Positions 14,115 through 23,722 are shown, counted from the first letter of the stretch. The stretch: DNA of 64,000 nucleotides from Marinoscillum pacificum (GCF_024714495.1 NZ_JAMZMJ010000001.1:1116001-1180000), one strand, 5' to 3'. Numbers and translations are program-made. Notes: generated by a model from the letters alone, not told the origin.

Positions 14115-15143
14115 CTAACCTTTGTAGAATTCCTTATACCAACTTACAAACTCCTTCACCCCTTCTTGGATAGAAGTTTTAGGTTGATAGCCCACAGCTT
14201 CTTTTAACTCAGAAGTATCTGCAAATGTGCTAACTACGTCACCATCTTGCATAGGCATGAAGTTCATCTTAACTTCTCTCCCAAGTTCTGAACCAAGTAC
14301 ATCAATGAAATCCATAAGTTGAACAGGTTTGCTATTTCCAATATTGAATAAACGGTATGGCAAACCCTTCTCATTTACGGGTGCTACCGCTTCCACAACC
14401 TTACAAACACCATCCACTATATCATCCACATAGGTAAAGTCTCTAGCCATTTTACCATTATTGTAAACATTGATCGGATCATTATTCATAATGGCTTTAG
14501 CAAATAGCATTGGAGCCATATCTGGCCTTCCCCATGGCCCATATACCGTAAAGAACCTTAAGCCCGTTGTTGGAATCTTGAACAAATGACTATAGGTATG
14601 AGCCATCAGCTCGTTACTTTTCTTTGTAGCGGCATATAAACTCGCTGGCTGATCCACTTTATGATGGATAGAGAAAGGTTGTTCCTCATTCAAACCATAC
14701 ACACTTGAGCTACTTGCATACACGAGATGCTCAACTGGATAAGTCCTACACGCTTCCAGAATATGATTAAAACCAACTACATTGGACTGAATGTAGGCAT
14801 TAGGGTTATCTATACTATATCTAACACCTGCTTGAGCTGCCAAATGAATGACATAGTCAAAGTTGGAACTATGAAATAGGTCTTGAAGCGACTTCTCGTC
14901 CGTTAAGTCCATTCTGATAAACTCAAAACGATCATGCTGACGACTAGCAGTTTTCTGCCGGTAACGAATAAAATCTGGATGTATACCTAAAGCCTTTAAA
15001 CGTTCAAACTTCAAAGTCATAGGGTAATAATCATTGATATTATCTAAACCAATGATTTGATAATCTGTAGTTGATAAAAGTTTTTTAACAGTATGAAAAC
15101 CAATAAATCCAGCAGCTCCAGTTACCAATACTTTCTTACTCAT
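14115..15143 (-). CDS. NAD-dependent epimerase, UDP-glucuronate 4-epimerase type
   Basis: This extended SDR protein (342 residues) has the Rossmann motif TGAAGFIGFHTV (residues 8-19), the LAAQAGVRYSI segment (101-111), the SSSSVYG strand and the catalytic Tyr170 and Lys174 in YAATK. AQAGVRYSI together with the long insertion after residue 40 is typical of UDP-glucuronate 4-epimerases (capsule protein I type), which make UDP-galacturonate for surface polysaccharide. The downstream glycosyltransferase genes support a glycan role. The neighbouring minus-strand glycosyltransferase gene ends 17 bases upstream, so they probably share a transcript. Confidence 0.9.
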   Translation of the reverse strand: MSKKVLVTGAAGFIGFHTVKKLLSTTDYQIIGLDNINDYYPMTLKFERLKALGIHPDFIRYRQKTASRQHDRFEFIRMDLTDEKSLQDLFHSSNFDYVIHLAAQAGVRYSIDNPNAYIQSNVVGFNHILEACRTYPVEHLVYASSSSVYGLNEEQPFSIHHKVDQPASLYAATKKSNELMAHTYSHLFKIPTTGLRFFTVYGPWGRPDMAPMLFAKAIMNNDPINVYNNGKMARDFTYVDDIVDGVCKVVEAVAPVNEKGLPYRLFNIGNSKPVQLMDFIDVLGSELGREVKMNFMPMQDGDVVSTFADTSELKEAVGYQPKTSIQEGVKEFVSWYKEFYKG

Positions 15144-15160
15144 TACAAACAGGTTAATGT

Positions 15161-16060
15161 TTACTTATCTTTATTCAACGACCACCACTCTTTTTCAAAA
15201 TAGCGATACAGGGTGTTATTATTCGAATTGTCCGAATTTACAGTACGTGAGAGACTAACTTTTGTTGATTGCCTTAAGGACACGAACCTCCCAAATCTAA
15301 ATGGCGCTGGAACAACATAAACGGGACTCTTACACCAAGCCAAATTTCCGCTCAACCAAATATCATCTACGAAAAATGCCTCCTTTGGAGCAGTTTCAAA
15401 ATCAAAAACTCTTTGATCAAACAACTTTGGCTTCACGGCAAAGCTTGCAGCACCTTGCAAACAATCAACTCTAACCGGCTCCTTAACGGAATTGTCTAGA
15501 CGATAGGCCCGAACTATGGCTCCATACAATTGTACCTTATCACCATGATCAAATGATTTTGGCACTGTCCAACCAGACAATGTAAGCGCTGCATCAGGAA
15601 GTAATTCAGAATTTTTCACATAATTCTCTACCATACCTTTCGAATAAATCTGATCATCATCCAATACAATGATCAACTTGTCTGGATCATCTTTAAACAA
15701 GTCTAGTGTCGGCAAGACTTTCGTGGCTGGCCCCATATCCTCTTCAATCCAGTTAATTCGAATTAACGGATGATTCGTCACATAATCGGGAATTTCATAA
15801 TTGGTTTTATCCCGTTTAAAATGCCTTGGTAAATTAATAATGATTTCTTCCGGCAATACTGACTGATCAGTAATTGAATTCAACGTAGGCTCAAAGTGCT
15901 TAAAACGAGCAGGAAGTATGGAAAGCGAGATGACTGCTTTCGAGGAAGGTTTCTGCCCTATTTTGTTTATCCATGTTTGGGGCTGAGTATGCCGGACTCT
16001 GGTAAGTCTAAGCAATTCTTTAAGTATTCGCACTTCGATGAATTTTGTTTTGGAATGCAA
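15161..16060 (-). CDS. Glycosyltransferase, GT-A fold (GT2-like)
   Basis: The 299-residue protein shows a GT-A nucleotide-sugar fold beginning near residue 43 (AVISLSILPARFKHFEPTL, then SITDQSVLPEEIIINLP). The metal-binding acidic triplet is DDD at residues 134-136 (IVLDDDQIYS), and a later acidic EAFFVDDIWLSG could provide the catalytic base. It has no membrane helix. The first 40 residues are poorly conserved in appearance, so an internal start is possible. It is followed by the epimerase gene and lies divergently from a GT90 gene. Sugar donor and acceptor are unknown. Confidence 0.8.
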   Translation of the reverse strand: MHSKTKFIEVRILKELLRLTRVRHTQPQTWINKIGQKPSSKAVISLSILPARFKHFEPTLNSITDQSVLPEEIIINLPRHFKRDKTNYEIPDYVTNHPLIRINWIEEDMGPATKVLPTLDLFKDDPDKLIIVLDDDQIYSKGMVENYVKNSELLPDAALTLSGWTVPKSFDHGDKVQLYGAIVRAYRLDNSVKEPVRVDCLQGAASFAVKPKLFDQRVFDFETAPKEAFFVDDIWLSGNLAWCKSPVYVVPAPFRFGRFVSLRQSTKVSLSRTVNSDNSNNNTLYRYFEKEWWSLNKDK

Positions 16061-16103
16061 AAATAGACCTTATTGGGATTCAATAGCTATTCCAACCAAT
16101 TAC

Positions 16104-16136
16104 TTGATTCGAGCACCAAAAGTTTACCTAAATTTG
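16104..16136 (+). promoter_or_regulatory. Promoter of the GT90-like gene
   Basis: TTG (16104-16106) and TAAATTTG (16129-16136, matching TAnnTTTG) are separated by 22 bases in the divergent intergenic region. The predicted start of transcription is about 15 bases before the start codon. Confidence 0.55.
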
Positions 16137-16155
16137 TGAGCTATTTTAATGCAGC

Positions 16156-17154
16156 ATGCAAGAGAAGAAGATAGACAAATCTCAATGGATTGACCCAGAG
16201 GAAAGAATAGAATACTACCTAAATAATAAGTCTACAATTGAATTGGACTTAAACCTTCTAGAATCTGTTCAAAATCTAAACTCCTGGACTAAAAAGGAAG
16301 TCAAATACATCTCTTACAAAGATTTTAAAAACAGTTTTCTTCATTGGTATTGTAAGAATTTAATGCATTTACCACTGATCAGAGACATCAGAACTCTACC
16401 ATTTTACAACAAGTACCGAGACCTACACTCACTAATTGATTTCTTTAGACCATTCGATCAGTTCGAAACAAACATTGAAAATGTTAAATTTCCTATTTTC
16501 TATGGGGAACATGGTGAAACAGGAACACTTCCTATCATCAGGAAAGCCAGACAAACTACCGATAAAACAAGCACTCTATATGATCTGAGATCATTAAGAT
16601 TTAACACTCCTTGCGTGGAAGTATCTAGCTCGGACATTCCATGGAATAAAAAGAACAACAACGTAATCTGGCGTGGAGCTACTACTGGTTCTAAAACGCG
16701 AGAAAGCTTCGTAAAGAAGTATTTTGATAACTATGACATTGGTTTCTCCAATGTAAAACAAAAACCTCACCTTGAGCCATTTAAGAAAAACACAATATCC
16801 ATTGCTGAACAACTGAAATCTAAATTCATTGTAAGCCTTCAAGGCAATGACATAGCGAGCAATATTCGATGGACTTTATTTTCCAATTCGGTATTAATTA
16901 TGCCTAAACCCAAATGGACTTCCTGGGCTATGGATGAAAAATTAAACCCTCAGGAACATTACCTTGAACTGAATGACGATTTATCCAACCTTGAGGATTT
17001 ATTGGAATGGGCTCAATCCAATGACAGCTTATGCCAACAGATCGCACAAAATGGAAAAAACTTTATTTCACAGGTATTGGATAGTGAATATGATGACCAA
17101 ATAAGATTCAGGTTACTTGACCAGTATGCCAACAGACTAAAAATCATCAACTAA
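16156..17154 (+). CDS. Glycosyltransferase family 90 (CAP10/LpsA-like)
   Basis: The 332-residue protein matches the GT90 layout: a variable N terminus, VIWRGATTGSKTRESFV in the middle, and AEQLKSKFIVSLQGNDIASNIRWTLFSNSVLIMPKP. The ending WTSWAMDEKLNPQEHYLELNDDLSNL is typical of LpsA/CAP10 enzymes. These transfer xylose or glucose to capsule or LPS core in characterised cases. An ATG 7 bases upstream is in another frame, and the chosen ATG is the first in frame. The gene sits among other glycosyltransferases on alternating strands, so it probably modifies a cell-surface glycan. Confidence 0.85.
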   Translation: MQEKKIDKSQWIDPEERIEYYLNNKSTIELDLNLLESVQNLNSWTKKEVKYISYKDFKNSFLHWYCKNLMHLPLIRDIRTLPFYNKYRDLHSLIDFFRPFDQFETNIENVKFPIFYGEHGETGTLPIIRKARQTTDKTSTLYDLRSLRFNTPCVEVSSSDIPWNKKNNNVIWRGATTGSKTRESFVKKYFDNYDIGFSNVKQKPHLEPFKKNTISIAEQLKSKFIVSLQGNDIASNIRWTLFSNSVLIMPKPKWTSWAMDEKLNPQEHYLELNDDLSNLEDLLEWAQSNDSLCQQIAQNGKNFISQVLDSEYDDQIRFRLLDQYANRLKIIN

Positions 17155-17351
17155 TTGAGTCTCTACACTTATTAAAATTCAACTTAATGCTATCAATTAC
17201 CTTCATTTAAAGAAGTGCATTTAAGACGTCTGAACATCTCTTAATAAATTAATCGCGCGTAGATTTCAGTAAGTTCTTAACTTGCACTAGCGATAATTAA
17301 TCCTTCTTTACTTTTTTATTACAAATACCTCTATTAATTAAAAACTAGCCA

Positions 17352-18179
17352 ATGCCAATTATTCTTGATTTAGCTAATCACCATCAAATACCCAAAGTCA
17401 TTCATTGTTCCTGGAAAAACAAGGATATCCTTTCTAACCCTTCGCCATTAATTACCAGAGGCATTGCTAACATGCAAAAAATCAATCCAGGCTATAAACT
17501 GGAAATTAGTGATGATCAAGACGTAGAAGAGTACATAATAGAAAGACTTTCTAAATGGGATTACTTTAAAATTAGGAACAAAAAGATCGTGGAGAAAGTA
17601 GATCTATGGAGACTACTTAAAATGTATGAAGAAGGAGGAGTCTACGTAGATATTGATAGGTTTTGCAACATTAGTTTCGATGAAATCATCAAAGAGGGGA
17701 CAAAGTGCATTTTACCTACACACAGGGATGCAGATTTCTCTCAAGACATCATGATAAGCTGCAAGGAAAACCCAATTTTCCTGAAAGCAATTGAATTAAA
17801 TCTTAAAAAAAGAAATCTTATAAGCACTAGAAGCGTATTTCAGTTAGGGCCACCTATTTATATGCGCGCAGTAACAGAAACTGTGTTTGGTGATCCTAGT
17901 GAAAGAAAGCCTGGAAAGGAGAAAATGGATGAATTCAGAAATCTTCTTGATCAATCAAAAGACTTTCAGACCTACTATGAAGAGCTACCAAATAATTCAA
18001 TCATCTATTCTGCTGAAAAAGACAATCAAAGTGAGCAATATCTCGATAGCAAGAAGGACTTGTATGATTCTGAAAATATTGTTCCCTGGAACAGAGGCTA
18101 TGAAAGCAATGTGAAAATCGCCTTCTTCCTGGCAATTGGACTACTCGTTATTGCTTTATTGTATTTCTTTTTGACCTAA
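17352..18179 (+). CDS. Glycosyltransferase family 32-like (DXD sugar transferase) with C-terminal membrane helix
   Basis: The 275-residue protein opens with IPKVIHCSWKNKD, the typical N terminus of GT32 (Gly_transf_sug) enzymes. It has VDLWRLLKMYEEGGVYVDID with the DXD motif at residues 100-102, and TRSVFQLGPPIYMRAV further on. The last 20 residues form a membrane helix (IAFFLAIGLLVIALLYFFL), which anchors the enzyme to the inner membrane. Its last 32 bases overlap the convergent GT2 gene. The 197 bases before it contain no gene and no clear promoter. Confidence 0.85.
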   Translation: MPIILDLANHHQIPKVIHCSWKNKDILSNPSPLITRGIANMQKINPGYKLEISDDQDVEEYIIERLSKWDYFKIRNKKIVEKVDLWRLLKMYEEGGVYVDIDRFCNISFDEIIKEGTKCILPTHRDADFSQDIMISCKENPIFLKAIELNLKKRNLISTRSVFQLGPPIYMRAVTETVFGDPSERKPGKEKMDEFRNLLDQSKDFQTYYEELPNNSIIYSAEKDNQSEQYLDSKKDLYDSENIVPWNRGYESNVKIAFFLAIGLLVIALLYFFLT

Positions 18180-19170
18180 AGGCATATTTCAACTCAATAA
18201 AGAACACTTTCCGATCTATCGTCCGCTTGTATGATTTGAGCATACTAAAGGTTTCTCGTAAGCTAATATTAGCTGGAATATTCTTTACACTCAAGAAAGC
18301 TAAACAACGAGAAAGTTGCTGTTGAATTTTAGCATCATTACTTTCAGAAAAAGCATCACTACTTTTCAGAAAGCGGTCTAAATGATGATTGATACTTTTC
18401 AAGACTCTCCTTTCGTAAAACAAACGATCATCATCAAGCCTATTATGTTTTTTCAAAAAATCACAAATATCCTGAAATACAACAGGTAAATCCTCCATCA
18501 ACTTTGAGAAATCGGAAGTGGTAGCCTCTTCCCTATTGACCCTGTAATGATAAAATGCCCTTCTTACTAATGGAGCTTTTTCTATAACGTAGCTCAGCTT
18601 AGACATTAATGCAATATCCTCCGAAGAAATACCTTCTGGAAAAAAGATATCATTTTTAATAAATAGATCTCTTCTGAATAGCTTATTCCATATCAGTGCA
18701 TTAACAGCATGCATTTTATCAGCTTGAAATCTGAAGGACTTTAACTTCTGTAGCCTCTTACGCTCTCCATCTTCGCGATAAAAGAAACATTGCACAAAAT
18801 CAGCATTCGTTCGCTCTGCTACTGTGAATAGCTCTGCATACATGCCAGAATCTATCCAATCATCACTATCTACAAAACCTACATATTTACCTTTAGCTGC
18901 TAAAATCCCTGTATTTCTTGCTCCACCTGCCTTCTTATTCTCATCATGCTTTATGTAGTTCACCGACGCATACTTAGATGCATATTGAAGACATATTTCC
19001 TCATCACTTGAATCAGGAGACATATCATTCACTAGAATTAATTCAATACCATCCTGGGATTGATTAAGAATACTTTCTATGCATTGCTCAAGAAACTGAG
19101 AAGCCTTATACACAGGAACGATTACCGATATCTGAGGGCTAGAGATAGGATTCATCTTTTCAAATAGCAC
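18148..19170 (-). CDS. Family 2 glycosyltransferase
   Basis: A standard GT2 N-terminal domain is visible: ISVIVPVYKASQFLEQCIESILNQS, ELILVNDMSPDSSDEE, the GARNTGI donor-site motif and YVGFVDSDDWIDSGMY with the DXD-equivalent. The C-terminal 170 residues resemble those of WaaG/EpsJ-like polysaccharide transferases (ALIWNKLFRRDLFI, SSEDIALMSKL). There is no membrane helix. It lies 3 bases downstream of the GT25-like gene and is presumably cotranscribed with it. Its 3' end overlaps the GT32-like gene by 32 bases. Confidence 0.92.
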   Translation of the reverse strand: MLFEKMNPISSPQISVIVPVYKASQFLEQCIESILNQSQDGIELILVNDMSPDSSDEEICLQYASKYASVNYIKHDENKKAGGARNTGILAAKGKYVGFVDSDDWIDSGMYAELFTVAERTNADFVQCFFYREDGERKRLQKLKSFRFQADKMHAVNALIWNKLFRRDLFIKNDIFFPEGISSEDIALMSKLSYVIEKAPLVRRAFYHYRVNREEATTSDFSKLMEDLPVVFQDICDFLKKHNRLDDDRLFYERRVLKSINHHLDRFLKSSDAFSESNDAKIQQQLSRCLAFLSVKNIPANISLRETFSMLKSYKRTIDRKVFFIELKYAFRSKRNTIKQ

Positions 19171-19173
19171 ATC

Positions 19174-19959
19174 TTACTCAAACCAGGGACTTAGTCTCTT
19201 GTGGGCATCATTTTTAAAGTAATCCAGAGTAGGATAAATCTCTACTTTAACATCTTTGGAATTGGTAGTTATATCATGCAATACAGATACACTATTAGTA
19301 CTTTCATCATGGAAATCGTTTTGAATGAACGCTTGAACCATTGCTCCATGACGTGTCGTGTACAAGCCTCTCACCATCAACACATCTGTATTGAATTTCT
19401 TGAATGGCAACACTTTAGCATACTTGATGGAATAATAAGCATATCTAAACACCCTGTAAGCAGCCTTAGGTCTAAACAAATAAGCCCCTGTGAGTGTAGA
19501 CCATGGAAATATCAATGAGCATTTACGAATCTCCTGATGACCTAAATGCCCTAGAAGTTTATATGGCCCAGGTTTACCATCAAATTTCTTATCAAATAAC
19601 TTATTCTGGTTTCGAGTAAGATGTACGGCATGTATTCCAGATGGAAACTGGCTGATAGCTGTTTCCAATTGATTCATAAATATTGAAGGATCAAATTCAT
19701 CTCTTAGTTTAATATCATCCTCCATGATCATGTACCAACCATCCTCCTGCATCGAAATGTATTTCCAGATAGCCATTTGAGAAGTTAAATTTCCAATCTT
19801 TCCTTTCTGAAAGTTATTTGGATTATCAATGGTAGCTCCATGAAATGCCTGAAACCGATACACATTATCTTTTACTCCTAGAGATTCAAACAAATTGGAC
19901 ATATGTTCTCTTCTGTCGGTCGATCGATCCAGGTTATTACAAAAAATAGCTTTAATCAT
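19174..19959 (-). CDS. Glycosyltransferase family 25-like (LOS biosynthesis type)
   Basis: The 261-residue protein begins IKAIFCNNLDRSTDRREHM, the usual start of GT25 enzymes (naming the R(x)RR loop). It continues with VYRFQAFHGATI, GNLTSQMAIWKYI and WYMIMEDDIKL, where EDD is the metal-binding motif. Characterised relatives add galactose or glucose to lipooligosaccharide or collagen. It is the first gene of a two-gene minus-strand unit with the GT2 gene. The divergent gene at 20103 also encodes a transferase, so this intergenic region serves two glycan genes. Confidence 0.85.
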   Translation of the reverse strand: MIKAIFCNNLDRSTDRREHMSNLFESLGVKDNVYRFQAFHGATIDNPNNFQKGKIGNLTSQMAIWKYISMQEDGWYMIMEDDIKLRDEFDPSIFMNQLETAISQFPSGIHAVHLTRNQNKLFDKKFDGKPGPYKLLGHLGHQEIRKCSLIFPWSTLTGAYLFRPKAAYRVFRYAYYSIKYAKVLPFKKFNTDVLMVRGLYTTRHGAMVQAFIQNDFHDESTNSVSVLHDITTNSKDVKVEIYPTLDYFKNDAHKRLSPWFE

Positions 19960-20022
19960 CCTTATGAATTCGTCAATTGGAAATGTAATTCTGATGCAAA
20001 CTTATGGCTTATTCGTATAAAT

Positions 20023-20030
20023 TATATTTG
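20023..20030 (+). promoter_or_regulatory. -7 box before the transferase-exporter pair
   Basis: TATATTTG is an exact match to the -7 consensus, about 70 bases before the TTG start of the next gene. No TTTG is found 19 bases upstream. Confidence 0.5.
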
Positions 20031-20102
20031 CATTCATTCAATTAAGAAGAGATATTATACTTCTACTAAAATCAGTAAGCATAGATTTGCAGGAATTTAA
20101 GA

Positions 20103-20888
20103 TTGCAAGTTAGATTTTCGAGCTATCTGGAAGTAAGTGAAAATCTCAACAACATTGATTTTAAAAAACAGCGAAGCAACGTGATCAGGAAAATAAACTC
20201 TGCAAATAAGAAAAAGGTAGACATTCTGATGTTGGCAACCAACCACATCGAAATTTACACCAAATACTCCATACCTATGTGGGAGAAATATGCTGAGAAG
20301 CACAATTACAAATTCTTCCATTATGAAAGAGAATTTCTACCTGACATGGCCTTTACATGGAGTAGAATTCAAATGTTGATAGAGCATCAAGCTCAATCAG
20401 ACGCCGATTACATTATGATGGTAGATGCAGATACCCTAATCTATCATGACATGTATGATTTATCTGTAGAGCAGATTATTGAGGATTACATGCCAAATGG
20501 CAAACAAATACTCTTCCAAAAAGATGGATCTGATAGAGCTGGACTATACTTCTCACACAATTTCAAATTGAGTTATGAGCTGCGCAGATGGACTCTACCA
20601 AATGCAGGCTTTAACATCATGGCGAACACTGCTGAAACTAAGAAGTTTCTGGAGATGTGGGTTGAACTAGGACGCGGAAGATTAAAACACCTTGCAGATA
20701 TTCATCCTCGCACGCAAAACGTCCTTATTAGAGGAGTACTACAAGAACCTGAAATGGACGACTTGGTAGCTTATCTACCTTCCAAACTCGTGAGTAAGCG
20801 CAATACAAAATTTGTACAGCACCTATCAGCTATGAGCAAGGCACAAATTGCAGCTGCCATTAAAAAAGAATACGACAAAACCTTTTAA
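20103..20888 (+). CDS. Putative GT-A glycosyltransferase (DXD motif, GMA12/MNN10-like)
   Basis: The 261-residue protein contains ILMLATNHIEIYTKYSIPMWEKYAEKHNY and then ADYIMMVDADTLIYHDMYDL, with the DXD motif at residues 108-110. NAGFNIMANTAETKKFLEMW follows and a C-terminal FVQHLSAMSK. These are features of nucleotide-sugar transferases of the galactosyltransferase/GMA12 group. No ATG lies near the frame's beginning. The TTG used here directly follows an in-frame stop, and the next ATG would remove the first core strand. The exporter gene begins 5 bases after it, so the two are one transcription unit. Confidence 0.75.
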   Translation: MQVRFSSYLEVSENLNNIDFKKQRSNVIRKINSANKKKVDILMLATNHIEIYTKYSIPMWEKYAEKHNYKFFHYEREFLPDMAFTWSRIQMLIEHQAQSDADYIMMVDADTLIYHDMYDLSVEQIIEDYMPNGKQILFQKDGSDRAGLYFSHNFKLSYELRRWTLPNAGFNIMANTAETKKFLEMWVELGRGRLKHLADIHPRTQNVLIRGVLQEPEMDDLVAYLPSKLVSKRNTKFVQHLSAMSKAQIAAAIKKEYDKTF

Positions 20889-20893
20889 GCTTC

Positions 20894-22504
20894 ATGTGGC
20901 AACTTCTTCAGCAGGTAAAACATAGATCTGGTCTTTTTGCAACAGGATGTATCGCGGCTTTAATCGCAGGAACATTTTCAGCCAAAGTGATCACCATGAT
21001 CAGGCATGGATTAGAATATGAATCAGAAATCACTTCGGAATGGTTCACCAAAATCATCATATATAGCCTAATCGCCGCCTCTGTTGGCGTTGCTGCTTCA
21101 TACTTTATCTCACGACTGAACATTATCATTGTGAGAGACTTAACGAAAAAGCTGGTCAATAAAACACTGATGACCAAGTTTGAGTACATCGAAACAGTCT
21201 CAGACAAAGTATTGCCTATTATTACCAAGGACATCTCAGATATAGCCAATTATGTGGACAGAATTCCCACATTCATCATCGCATGTAGCGCTGTGCTCAT
21301 CAATTTGGTAGAGTTATTCATCATAGACACAGAACTTACCGCATACTTTTTCATCATTTTCGCCTTACAGATCATATTGGTTATGATCTTAATTCCGCTT
21401 TTAAAAAAATATGGAAGAATAGCCGTCCAATATCGGAATTATCACTTTCGAAACCTTGGCAACATGATCAAAGGATTGAAAGAACTTACCTTAAATAAAG
21501 AAAAACGAGATTACTATTTGTCTGATGTCATATCACAGGACTTGGGTGAAATGAATAAAGCATTTTTAAAGGGAAGAGTAACAAATGGAACGACTCAAAG
21601 GATCAATGACCTACTAATCTTCTTATTTGTAGGTATGCTGATGTATTCAAGCATGACATTCCTGGATATAGATTTTGAGAGATTTAAAATCTTCCTTCCC
21701 ACTATCCTCTTCATCGTACCTTATTTTGCTAAAATCAGTGGATTCTTTCAAGATTTCAAAGGAGTTGAAGTAGCGTTCGAGCAAATCAATTCCATTTCAG
21801 AGGAGATTGAGCAATACTCAATAACTAATCAACAGGCAATTGAGTGGAATGACCAAAATGAAAATCTCATTACGCTTGAGAACATTAAATACCAATACCT
21901 GGAATCACGTCATGACAATCAGTTATTCTTTGGCCCACTAAATCTCAGCCTCAAAAAAGGAAATATCACCTTTATCATTGGGGGAAATGGTAGTGGGAAA
22001 ACCACATTTGCTAAAATTCTGACTGGTCTTTACGAGCCAAGAGAGGGCAAAATCCTGTATAATGGTCATCCAATCGATGATCAACATTTAATTGATTACC
22101 GCAATAAGTTTTCGGCTTACTTTGCAGACTCTTACACTTTTGAGCAATTGGGATATATTGATCATAAGCACCTGGAGAAGCATTCTTCATCCATCATCAA
22201 ACTTCTGGAAATGGAGTCAAAAGTGAAACTGGATGATAAATACAACTTCTCAACAACCAGTTTATCTTTTGGTCAAATCAGCAGACTTTCGCTCATTACC
22301 AAGATTTTAGAGGATAAAGAAATCTACTTATTTGATGAATGGGCAGCTAATCAAGATCCGTACTTCAAAAACATATTCTATCATGAAATCCTCCCACTTT
22401 TGAAATCCCATGGAAAGACAATTGTCGTGATTTCACATGATGAAAAGTATTTTGATGTCGCTGATGAAATTATAGAATTACAAGAAGGAATGAAGACCGA
22501 ATAA
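20894..22504 (+). CDS. PvdE/SyrD-type ABC exporter (membrane and ATPase domains fused)
   Basis: The 536-residue protein combines a six-helix exporter domain (about residues 12-285) with an ATPase domain. The ATPase has Walker A GGNGSGKTT (363-371), signature LSFGQ (457-461) in place of LSGGQ, and Walker B IYLFDEWAANQDP (Asp481, Glu482). DEWAANQDP is the hallmark of the cyclic-peptide exporter group (PvdE, SyrD, and relatives that move siderophore precursors, lipopeptides or microcins). The H-loop is VISHDEKYF. No peptide synthetase or precursor peptide is visible nearby; it is coupled instead to a glycosyltransferase gene. Its stop codon abuts that of the convergent GT4 gene. Confidence 0.88.
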   Translation: MWQLLQQVKHRSGLFATGCIAALIAGTFSAKVITMIRHGLEYESEITSEWFTKIIIYSLIAASVGVAASYFISRLNIIIVRDLTKKLVNKTLMTKFEYIETVSDKVLPIITKDISDIANYVDRIPTFIIACSAVLINLVELFIIDTELTAYFFIIFALQIILVMILIPLLKKYGRIAVQYRNYHFRNLGNMIKGLKELTLNKEKRDYYLSDVISQDLGEMNKAFLKGRVTNGTTQRINDLLIFLFVGMLMYSSMTFLDIDFERFKIFLPTILFIVPYFAKISGFFQDFKGVEVAFEQINSISEEIEQYSITNQQAIEWNDQNENLITLENIKYQYLESRHDNQLFFGPLNLSLKKGNITFIIGGNGSGKTTFAKILTGLYEPREGKILYNGHPIDDQHLIDYRNKFSAYFADSYTFEQLGYIDHKHLEKHSSSIIKLLEMESKVKLDDKYNFSTTSLSFGQISRLSLITKILEDKEIYLFDEWAANQDPYFKNIFYHEILPLLKSHGKTIVVISHDEKYFDVADEIIELQEGMKTE

Positions 22505-23641
22505 TCAGCGTTTTACCAAACTTCTATATTGATCAAACAACTGTTCTGATAGTTTTTCCCAGCTCTGAGATTTAGCATATTCTCTCGCTGCAGAACTCAT
22601 TTCACGACTCAGCTCCTCAGACTGCACCAATTTCATGATCTTATCAAAGAAGGCTTGTTCATTGGCCGGTTCAACCAGGAATCCATTTTGCCCATCTGAA
22701 ACGATATCAGATGGCCCGCCTGCGTTTGCTGCAACTACTGGAAGACCTGATGCCAAGGCTTCTAATACAACATTGCCAAATGTCTCCGTTGTTGAAGGGA
22801 ATACAAATACATCAGCTGAAGCATAGGCTTTACTAAGTTCTTCGCCATATTGTGGTCCCATAAAAATAGCCTCAGGCATTTTTTCCTGAAGCATTTGCCG
22901 CATTGGCCCATCTCCTACCAATATCATACTGATCGGAGCGTTTTTCTTCTGAATCAGTTTGTAGAGCCTAATGAGTGTCTGAGGTTCTTTCTCTCGTGTT
23001 AATCGACTAACGAATAAAAGCTTAACATTTCCTTTGGGGGCCTTTTCCCAAAGATCTTGCTCTTTCTTCGAAGGATTAAACCTGTCTGTATCAACACCTC
23101 TACCCCAAATTGTTAATGACTCTTGTTTTATTCCTATCGATTTCAAGTAATTCGACATAGATTTTGTAGGCGCCAATATCTTATCAGTCTTAGGGTACAT
23201 TGCATATAGCCAATGAAAAATTGGCTCAATCAAACTAGAAAATGGTCCAAAATAATACTTTAGGAAGCTTGGATAGTGTGTATGGTAAATACTAGTTACG
23301 ATTTTACCCTTTGCCTTCGCATATCTTACTGCAAATTTCCCCATTGCTGTTGGGCTGCTGTAATGAAGAATATCCGGATTAAAAGCATCTAAAATTTCAT
23401 TCAAGTCTTTCCTTTTTTTCGGAAGTCCAAATCGATAATCCTTATTCTTTTCTGGGACTCTGAAATATGGCACCTCGAAAACAGGAAATCCGATATCGTT
23501 TTTAGGTGGGTGCGGAGTTATAAAAATCACATCAAATTCTTCCTTAGGAATCCTGTTTATAACTTGATGCATAGTGATAGCTACACCATCAAAGTTCTCT
23601 TCCATTACATCTAAAAAAAATGCGATTTTAATCTTACTCAT
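22505..23641 (-). CDS. Family 4 glycosyltransferase (MgtA/PimB-like)
   Basis: The 378-residue GT-B protein starts IKIAFFLDVMEENFDGVAITMHQVI, a donor-fold N terminus common in lipid mannosyl/glucosyltransferases. The second Rossmann domain has LLFVSRLTREKEPQTLIRLY and VGDGPMRQML, and the donor-site motif is FVFPSTTETFGNVVLEALASGLPVVA, with the E-x7-E glutamates. GRGVDTDRFNPSK marks the linker. It has no signal peptide and probably acts at the inner leaflet. It may glycosylate diacylglycerol, ceramide or a lipid carrier; the nearby lipid operon makes a glycolipid product a reasonable guess. Confidence 0.92.
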   Translation of the reverse strand: MSKIKIAFFLDVMEENFDGVAITMHQVINRIPKEEFDVIFITPHPPKNDIGFPVFEVPYFRVPEKNKDYRFGLPKKRKDLNEILDAFNPDILHYSSPTAMGKFAVRYAKAKGKIVTSIYHTHYPSFLKYYFGPFSSLIEPIFHWLYAMYPKTDKILAPTKSMSNYLKSIGIKQESLTIWGRGVDTDRFNPSKKEQDLWEKAPKGNVKLLFVSRLTREKEPQTLIRLYKLIQKKNAPISMILVGDGPMRQMLQEKMPEAIFMGPQYGEELSKAYASADVFVFPSTTETFGNVVLEALASGLPVVAANAGGPSDIVSDGQNGFLVEPANEQAFFDKIMKLVQSEELSREMSSAAREYAKSQSWEKLSEQLFDQYRSLVKR

Positions 23642-23722
23642 TCGAATTTATTTGACTGACAAAAGTAGTATTTCCTCACTCTACTCTCATTTCTGAATTA
23701 AAAAACCTTTTTTTGCCATCTG

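Noticed and set aside
19903-20100. 65-codon frame before the SyrD-linked transferase, considered as a precursor peptide for the exporter
   Set aside because: It overlaps the start of the divergent GT25-like gene, has no leader-core pattern and sits ahead of or across the likely promoter.
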